Below, piece by piece: positions 44,992-49,999 of a DNA stretch of 49,999 nt; the first letter of the stretch is position 1; every line of letters begins with the position of its first letter. Source of the DNA: Caldibacillus thermoamylovorans (GTDB taxonomy: Bacteria; Bacillota; Bacilli; Bacillales; Caldibacillaceae). A program made the translations under genes and the position numbers. Under the pieces are notes generated by a model that did not search any database, was not told the DNA's origin, and saw only the letters and a list, made by a program, of their open reading frames with translations. The stretch is from NCBI RefSeq assembly GCF_000751775.1, contig NZ_CCRF01000014.1:1-49999 (forward strand), in the 5' to 3' direction.

Positions 44992-45912
44992 ATGGTCCAA
45001 ATAAGTCTTACAAAAGGTAAAAAAGTAACAAATATGGTGTTTGAAAAAAAAAGAAAGGTTAATAATTACCTTACCGCATTTTTATTTTTGCTCCCTTTCC
45101 TCATTGTCTACCTTTGGTTTTGGATCTATCCGATTATTAGTGGATTTTTTATCAGCTTTACAACGGGGAGTTTTGGTGTTGATTCCAATTTTGCAGGCCT
45201 CGAAAATTTTAAAACAATGATTTCTGATGATAAATTTTGGAGTGCATTAATTAATACTCTTTATTTTATTCTTATATCAACACCTACAATCGTTATGTTA
45301 GGTTTAATTTTTGCTTTAATTGTTAATAGCAAATTAAAAGGAACTGTTTTTCTAAGAAGTGCTTACTTTATCCCATATATGCTTTCAATTTCTGTAATAG
45401 CTAGTATTTGGAAGTTTATGCTCCAAAATGAAACCGGCTTATTCGCAGAAATATTTAAGCAACTTGGTTCTTCTTTAAAAATATCATGGCTTGGTAGTTG
45501 GGGAATGGGTTGGCTCTCTATTCTTATTGTAACAATTTGGTGGACTGTAGGTTTCAATATGATTCTATTTTTGGCAGGTTTACAAGAAATTTCAGATGAA
45601 CTATATGAAGCGGCTGACATGGATGGTGCAAATGCTTGGGAAAAATTCCGTTATATTACACTTCCTTCATTACGTGGAGTTACTTTCCTTGTTGTATTAT
45701 TCCAAATAATTGCATCTTTTAAGCTGTTTGGACAAACATATTTAATTACAAACGGCGGTCCGGGAATAGCAACAACACCCATTGTTCATTATATTTATCA
45801 AATTGCTTTTAGACAGTGGGATATGGGGTACGCATCCGCAGTATCATTTGTATTACTCTTGATTATCGCAGTAATTTCCATTATTCAATATAAAGTGATG
45901 AGTAAAAATTAA
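44992..45912 (+). CDS. CUT1 sugar ABC permease (MalF/UgpA-like)
   Basis: A 306-residue permease with six hydrophobic segments and the EAA loop motif EAADMDGANAWEKFRYITLPSL, which docks the ATPase. It pairs with the permease at 45938. ATG 44992 is chosen because AAAGGAGGG (44978-44986) lies just upstream; a longer frame from 44932 includes the attenuator and is unlikely. Confidence 0.9.
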   Translation: MVQISLTKGKKVTNMVFEKKRKVNNYLTAFLFLLPFLIVYLWFWIYPIISGFFISFTTGSFGVDSNFAGLENFKTMISDDKFWSALINTLYFILISTPTIVMLGLIFALIVNSKLKGTVFLRSAYFIPYMLSISVIASIWKFMLQNETGLFAEIFKQLGSSLKISWLGSWGMGWLSILIVTIWWTVGFNMILFLAGLQEISDELYEAADMDGANAWEKFRYITLPSLRGVTFLVVLFQIIASFKLFGQTYLITNGGPGIATTPIVHYIYQIAFRQWDMGYASAVSFVLLLIIAVISIIQYKVMSKN

Positions 45913-45937
45913 GCCCTTAGTGATGGAGGGATAACAA

Positions 45938-46774
45938 ATGAAGGGTAAGAGAAAATTAGTAGGTAGATTTTGGACTTATGTTTTCGCATACTTATTGGCC
46001 ATTATAATGTTGGCTCCGTTAATGTGGATGATTGTTTCTGCGTTTAAGGCACCGGGCTCTACGGTAACCTTATTATCGAAATTATTTACGCCCCCTTTTA
46101 CGTTGGAGAGTTTTCAAAAGGTTCTAATGCCCGGGGAAACAGCGATGATGGGAAGGTGGACTTTTAATAGTTTATTTGTTGCTATAGTGCAAACTGTTAT
46201 AACAGTTATAGTAAGCTCACTTGCAGCTTATGCAGTATCGAGAATTCCCTTTAAAGGAAAAAAATTTATTACTGCTTTATTTTTAATAGGGTTAATGATT
46301 CCATTTGAATCGATTGTCGTGCCTTTATTCGATATGATAGTTGAATTAAATTGGACGAACACTTTTAACGCTTTGATTTGGCCGGGTATGAATTTATCAT
46401 TAGCATATTTTATTTTAAAACAATTTATAGATCAAATACCAAATGATCTTTTTGAGGCCGCAAAATTAGATGGAGCTTGTACGTTCAAAATGTGGTGGAC
46501 TGTTGTATTACCTTTATCAAGAAGCTCAATGGCAGCGGTAGGAATTTTTACATTTGTCCAATCTTGGAATAATTTGCTCTGGCCAATGCTAGTAGCACAG
46601 GAAACAAGAATGATGACCTTACCTGTTGGAATCCCGACTTTTCAAAGTACATTTTCGACAGATTTAGCAGTACCTATGGCATCAAATGTGCTGGCAAGTA
46701 TTCCCGCTATCATTGTTTTTTTGATTTTCCAACGACATATTATTAAAGGCATTTCAATGACTGGAATAAAATAA
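45938..46774 (+). CDS. CUT1 sugar ABC permease (MalG/UgpE-like)
   Basis: A 278-residue permease with six hydrophobic segments and the EAA motif EAAKLDGACTFKMWWTVVLPLSR. The N-terminal PLMWMIVSAFK and C-terminal ending KGISMTGIK are typical of MalG-like proteins. GGAGGG precedes the ATG. No ATPase gene is found in the operon, so a shared MsmX-type ATPase encoded elsewhere is presumably used, as known for several B. subtilis CUT1 importers. Confidence 0.9.
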   Translation: MKGKRKLVGRFWTYVFAYLLAIIMLAPLMWMIVSAFKAPGSTVTLLSKLFTPPFTLESFQKVLMPGETAMMGRWTFNSLFVAIVQTVITVIVSSLAAYAVSRIPFKGKKFITALFLIGLMIPFESIVVPLFDMIVELNWTNTFNALIWPGMNLSLAYFILKQFIDQIPNDLFEAAKLDGACTFKMWWTVVLPLSRSSMAAVGIFTFVQSWNNLLWPMLVAQETRMMTLPVGIPTFQSTFSTDLAVPMASNVLASIPAIIVFLIFQRHIIKGISMTGIK

Positions 46775-46787
46775 TGGAGGACTATAA

Positions 46788-49517
46788 ATGAGATTAAAAT
46801 ACAACTTAAACGGACATTGGAATTTTAAATTAGATGAACATGACATCGGTGAAAAAGATCAATGGTTTAGCCGTGCACTAGCTTATGAAAAAGAAGTTAC
46901 TGTGCCACATATTTGGCAAAGGGAAATAGATTTAGTTAATTACACGGGAATTGCCTGGTACGAAAAGCAATTCGAACTTCAGGAATCGTTTAAAAGTAAG
47001 AGAGTGTTTTTGTGTTTTGAAGCAGTTGACTTTCATTCAGTTGTCTGGATCAATGGAGAATTGATTGGTGAACATGAGGGTGGTTTTACACCATTTGAAT
47101 TTGATATCACGGATGCTATATCTTTTGACGGGATAAATAGGTTAACTGTTCGTGTTTATGATCCTGCTGATAATGCTGAAATTCCAATTGGAAAGCAAGG
47201 AAGCTGGTATACAAGAGTAAGTGGAATTTGGCAGGATGTTTATATTGAATCTCGGTCTGGTATTTTTATCAATAATGTCCATGTCCATCCTAATATTGAA
47301 GAGGAAACTGCGGAGGTACATGTAAACATTTCGGGGAATACAAATAATATAAAATTAGTAGAATATAGTATAACCAATCATATGGATACTAATCATATCC
47401 TCACCTTAGAAGATGAGTTCGATGAAAAGGATTTAGTAAAAAAAATAAACATCCCAAATGTTCAACTTTGGTCACCGAATCAGCCTCACTTGTACGATAT
47501 AAATATAAAATTAAAAGATGGAAATAATAGATTGATTGACGAATATAAAACATATTTTGGCATGAGAAAAATTGAATTTAAAGATGGTCAGCTTTTGTTG
47601 AATGGGGCTCCTTTATTTATTCGAGGGGCATTGGACCAGTCCTATTATCCAAAAACGATTTATGTTGCTCCAGATGATGAGTGGATTCAAAAAGAAATTA
47701 AAACGGCTAAAGAATTTGGATTCAACTTACTAAGAAAACATATTAAAGTTGAATTACCGAGATATCTTTATTGGGCGGATCGTTTAGGGATGCTTATTTG
47801 GGCAGAAGTCCCAAATGTAATTAAATGGTCAAAGCAAAGTATGAAACGATTCCAGAATGAATTGTCTTTTATGATTAATCGAGATTTCAACCATCCTTCG
47901 ATTATTATTTGGTCTATTTTTAATGAAGAGTGGGGACTTGAATGGGATTTAGCGAACGATCAGGAAAAACAAGAATATGTGATAAAAATGTATACCTACT
48001 TAAAAGAGTTGGACCCAACCCGATTGATTTGTGATAATTCCGGTTGGAACCACGTAAAGACTGACATAAATGATTATCATAGATATTTTACGTTACCAGA
48101 GCAAAATAGTGAATGGAAGGACGATCTTGATTACTATATTATTAATAATCCTGAAAATAATTATGTACCGGGCTATATTCCTAAAGATGAACCAATTATC
48201 ATTTCTGAATTTGGAGTTTGGGGGCTGCCAAGTATTAAGAGCTTGTTAGAATACTATGGTGAAGAGCCAATTTGGTTCCATAATTTAGGGGATGATACCC
48301 ATAGGGAAGATTTTAAAATACCATTAACGGCCTATGAAAATTTCAAAAAATATCAAGTAAATAAGGTCTTTGGAGATTTAGAAAACTTATCTAAATTTTC
48401 CCAAAAACGAATGTTTCGTTCTGTTAAATCATTGATAGAGGAAATGAGAAAAAGACCACAAATTAATGGCTATGTGATAACTGAGTTTACTGACGTTGAG
48501 TGGGAAACAAACGGCTGGATGGATTATACTCGGAGCGTAAAACAAATGTTTGAAAATGCAAAGAACTTTAACGGTAACTTAGTCGTTATGGCAAATGTAT
48601 TGAAACACAACTTTTGGAGTGAGGAAATATTTACATGTGATGTGATTATTTCCAACCATGATTTACTTCCAATTAGTGGTGAGTTGATTTGGCAAATATC
48701 GGGTACAAACATTTCAGGTGTGATTGCGTTAAATGAAGAAAATAAGGCGTATATTCAAATTCAGGATGCGATTAAATTTGCTGTTCCTGTTGTAGGGGAT
48801 GCTTCTTTTTATCACTTAAAACTAAAATTAATATTAGAAAATGGTGTAGAAGTGGAGAATTATGAAGAATTAACCTTCTCCACCAAGGTAGAGGTTAATC
48901 CGGTTACCGTTTTTCCTTACAAAATGGGTAACCAATTTATCGAAAAGTTAAAATTAAATGGTATGTCGATAACTAATCAATTTGAAGATGCAGAAGTTGT
49001 AATTACGAATGTATTGGATGCGGCTGTTAACCATTATAATAGACGTGGTGGTAAGGTGCTATTCTTAGCTGAAGAGGGGGATCAACTCACTGATAAAGGT
49101 CTATTTACATTTAGACGCCTTCCAGAGGGAGAAAGTTGGGATCGTACTTCATCTTTCAATTATGTTGATTGTTCTTACTTTGATGGTTTACCAATTAATA
49201 AAGAAATGGGATGGGAACTTGAAGGGATATTTCCGGATTATATTATACCGATTAGTAATTATAACAAACTCGGTGGAACTGTTGGAAGAATCGTGTATAT
49301 GTTCGGAAATGAAAATACTCCAAAAGTGAGCAGAATTTTATCAGGTTATTTCCAAGGGTGGATTGGGCAGTTTGGGACATCCATGATTGTACAAAACAAT
49401 TCAAGTGGTATACTTACATTAACCACTTGGAAGTTAATAAAAAATTATGGGGAACACCCAATTGCAACAAGAGTTGTAAATAAATTAATAGAAAACCTAA
49501 TTTCGGGCAAAGCCTAA
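46788..49517 (+). CDS. Glycoside hydrolase family 2 enzyme
   Basis: A 909-residue probably cytoplasmic glycosidase (no signal peptide). The GH2 sugar-binding domain (about 1-170; FEAVDFHSVVWINGELIGEHEGGFTPFEF), an immunoglobulin-like domain (about 170-275) and the TIM barrel (from about 277) are in order. Glu380 in IFNEEWG is the likely acid/base and Glu474 in IISEFGVWG the nucleophile. The C-terminal 300 residues are extra and unassigned. Substrate is unknown: beta-galactosidase, beta-glucuronidase or an arabinoside-cleaving activity are all possible. It starts 13 bp after the permease gene, with TGGAGGA upstream, and probably hydrolyses the imported oligosaccharide. Confidence 0.85.
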   Translation: MRLKYNLNGHWNFKLDEHDIGEKDQWFSRALAYEKEVTVPHIWQREIDLVNYTGIAWYEKQFELQESFKSKRVFLCFEAVDFHSVVWINGELIGEHEGGFTPFEFDITDAISFDGINRLTVRVYDPADNAEIPIGKQGSWYTRVSGIWQDVYIESRSGIFINNVHVHPNIEEETAEVHVNISGNTNNIKLVEYSITNHMDTNHILTLEDEFDEKDLVKKINIPNVQLWSPNQPHLYDINIKLKDGNNRLIDEYKTYFGMRKIEFKDGQLLLNGAPLFIRGALDQSYYPKTIYVAPDDEWIQKEIKTAKEFGFNLLRKHIKVELPRYLYWADRLGMLIWAEVPNVIKWSKQSMKRFQNELSFMINRDFNHPSIIIWSIFNEEWGLEWDLANDQEKQEYVIKMYTYLKELDPTRLICDNSGWNHVKTDINDYHRYFTLPEQNSEWKDDLDYYIINNPENNYVPGYIPKDEPIIISEFGVWGLPSIKSLLEYYGEEPIWFHNLGDDTHREDFKIPLTAYENFKKYQVNKVFGDLENLSKFSQKRMFRSVKSLIEEMRKRPQINGYVITEFTDVEWETNGWMDYTRSVKQMFENAKNFNGNLVVMANVLKHNFWSEEIFTCDVIISNHDLLPISGELIWQISGTNISGVIALNEENKAYIQIQDAIKFAVPVVGDASFYHLKLKLILENGVEVENYEELTFSTKVEVNPVTVFPYKMGNQFIEKLKLNGMSITNQFEDAEVVITNVLDAAVNHYNRRGGKVLFLAEEGDQLTDKGLFTFRRLPEGESWDRTSSFNYVDCSYFDGLPINKEMGWELEGIFPDYIIPISNYNKLGGTVGRIVYMFGNENTPKVSRILSGYFQGWIGQFGTSMIVQNNSSGILTLTTWKLIKNYGEHPIATRVVNKLIENLISGKA

Positions 49518-49522
49518 ATAAA

Positions 49523-49566
49523 AAACAACCTCCTATAAAAGATTTTCTATTATAGGGGTTGTTTTG
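49523..49566 (+). terminator. Terminator after the GH2 gene
   Basis: AAAACAACC and CCTATAA (49523-49539, one bulged T) pair with TTATAGG and GGTTGTTTT (49551-49566). It ends the sugar-ABC/GH2 operon and is symmetric enough to act in both directions. Confidence 0.85.
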
Positions 49567-49803
49567 TAATGTAGAACTTTATAGGGACTAGGTTCCTTGA
49601 TTGGAATGGGATAGAGGGGGTGCTGAGAATGGTTACTTTTCCCCGACTTTGACAGTTACAAAAAAAAACAAAGGCTGAAAATATTGATTTAACGCATATT
49701 CCGCACGTAAATTTTTTACATTTTTTATTTTTTTAAAGGAATTTTCCTCTTCTTTGTAGAATTGAATGATTATCTAAACTATGGAGAAAACGAGGGAATA
49801 TTC

Positions 49804-49999
49804 ATGTCAGATCAAATTTTAACTTTACATGTGGGTCCGTCTCAGCTTTTATCCAAACTGTGTGATGAAATAGAACTCGAAAAGACCATTAATGATTTAG
49901 TCAAATGGGATTCTGTTCGTTGTCATCTCTCACCCGGAACAAGGATTAAAGCCCTTGTCTTAAACATTTTATGCAGTGGCAAACCCCTTTATAAGGTCC
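49804..49999 (+). CDS. IS1634-family (DUF4277) transposase, N-terminal part
   Basis: The first 65 codons of a gene that runs off the window. The sequence LTLHVGPSQLLSKLCDEIEL followed by LSPGTRIKALVLNILCSGKPLYKV matches the DUF4277 N-terminal domain of IS1634-type DDE transposases. GAGGGA lies 8 nt before the ATG. The left end of the element should lie in 49570-49790, which contains AT-rich sequence and a run of nine A residues but no recognised inverted repeat without the other end. Confidence 0.8.
   Translation, partial: MSDQILTLHVGPSQLLSKLCDEIELEKTINDLVKWDSVRCHLSPGTRIKALVLNILCSGKPLYKV

Overview
The window looks like the chromosome of a low-G+C Gram-positive bacterium of the Bacillaceae. 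It has strong AGGAGG-type ribosome binding sites, frequent TTG and GTG starts, sigma-A type promoters, cre-like sites, and Bacillus-type gene families: DesK/DesR, AraR, AraM, WXG100/pre-toxin proteins and a ChvE/GguAB-type sugar importer. The species cannot be fixed from the sequence. No rRNA, tRNA or CRISPR array was seen.

1-6.8 kb holds housekeeping and accessory genes: an intergenic array of TGTCCCATAG/CTATGGGACA hairpins, yhdT-panF (pantothenate/Na+ symport), a desKR-like two-component pair, a DUF418 membrane protein and murB.

7.0-14.5 kb is a type I restriction-modification island. A DUF4352 membrane-anchored protein and an XRE regulator share one palindromic operator, which occurs three times. 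The regulator leads into hsdM-hsdS-hsdR, closed by a strong terminator. Three genes in this run appear to start with TTG.

14.5-25.6 kb is the most unusual part: a polymorphic-toxin (type VII secretion type) cassette array. A divergent WXG100 gene faces a WXG-like partner gene and a complete toxin. A second complete toxin 7.4 kb downstream has an almost identical 266-residue N-terminus and a different C-terminal domain. Between them lie three headless toxin C-terminal fragments, each followed by an apparently intact immunity gene. Two of these fragments begin at a KGT(D/N)-coding junction motif that sits at codon 267 of both complete toxins. CCTTGA/TCAAGG hairpin terminators recur after the immunity genes. 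A short serine recombinase, an IS110-family element with a candidate bridge RNA, an older IS110 relic and several N-terminal relics show repeated recombination.

26.0-41.6 kb is an arabinose catabolism and uptake region: araB, araD, araA, xfp (phosphoketolase), an AI-2E-type membrane protein, araR, araM and a ChvE-GguA-GguB importer. AraR-like boxes occur at the araB, araR and importer promoters, and cre-like sites at two of them. Arabinose would be isomerised, phosphorylated and epimerised to xylulose-5-phosphate, which phosphoketolase can cleave to acetyl phosphate and glyceraldehyde-3-phosphate.

42.4-49.5 kb is a second sugar module: an ArsR-type regulator that seems to start with ATA, a CUT1-type binding protein with two permeases and no ATPase, and a GH2 glycosidase. 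The window ends in the first 65 codons of an IS1634/DUF4277-type transposase.
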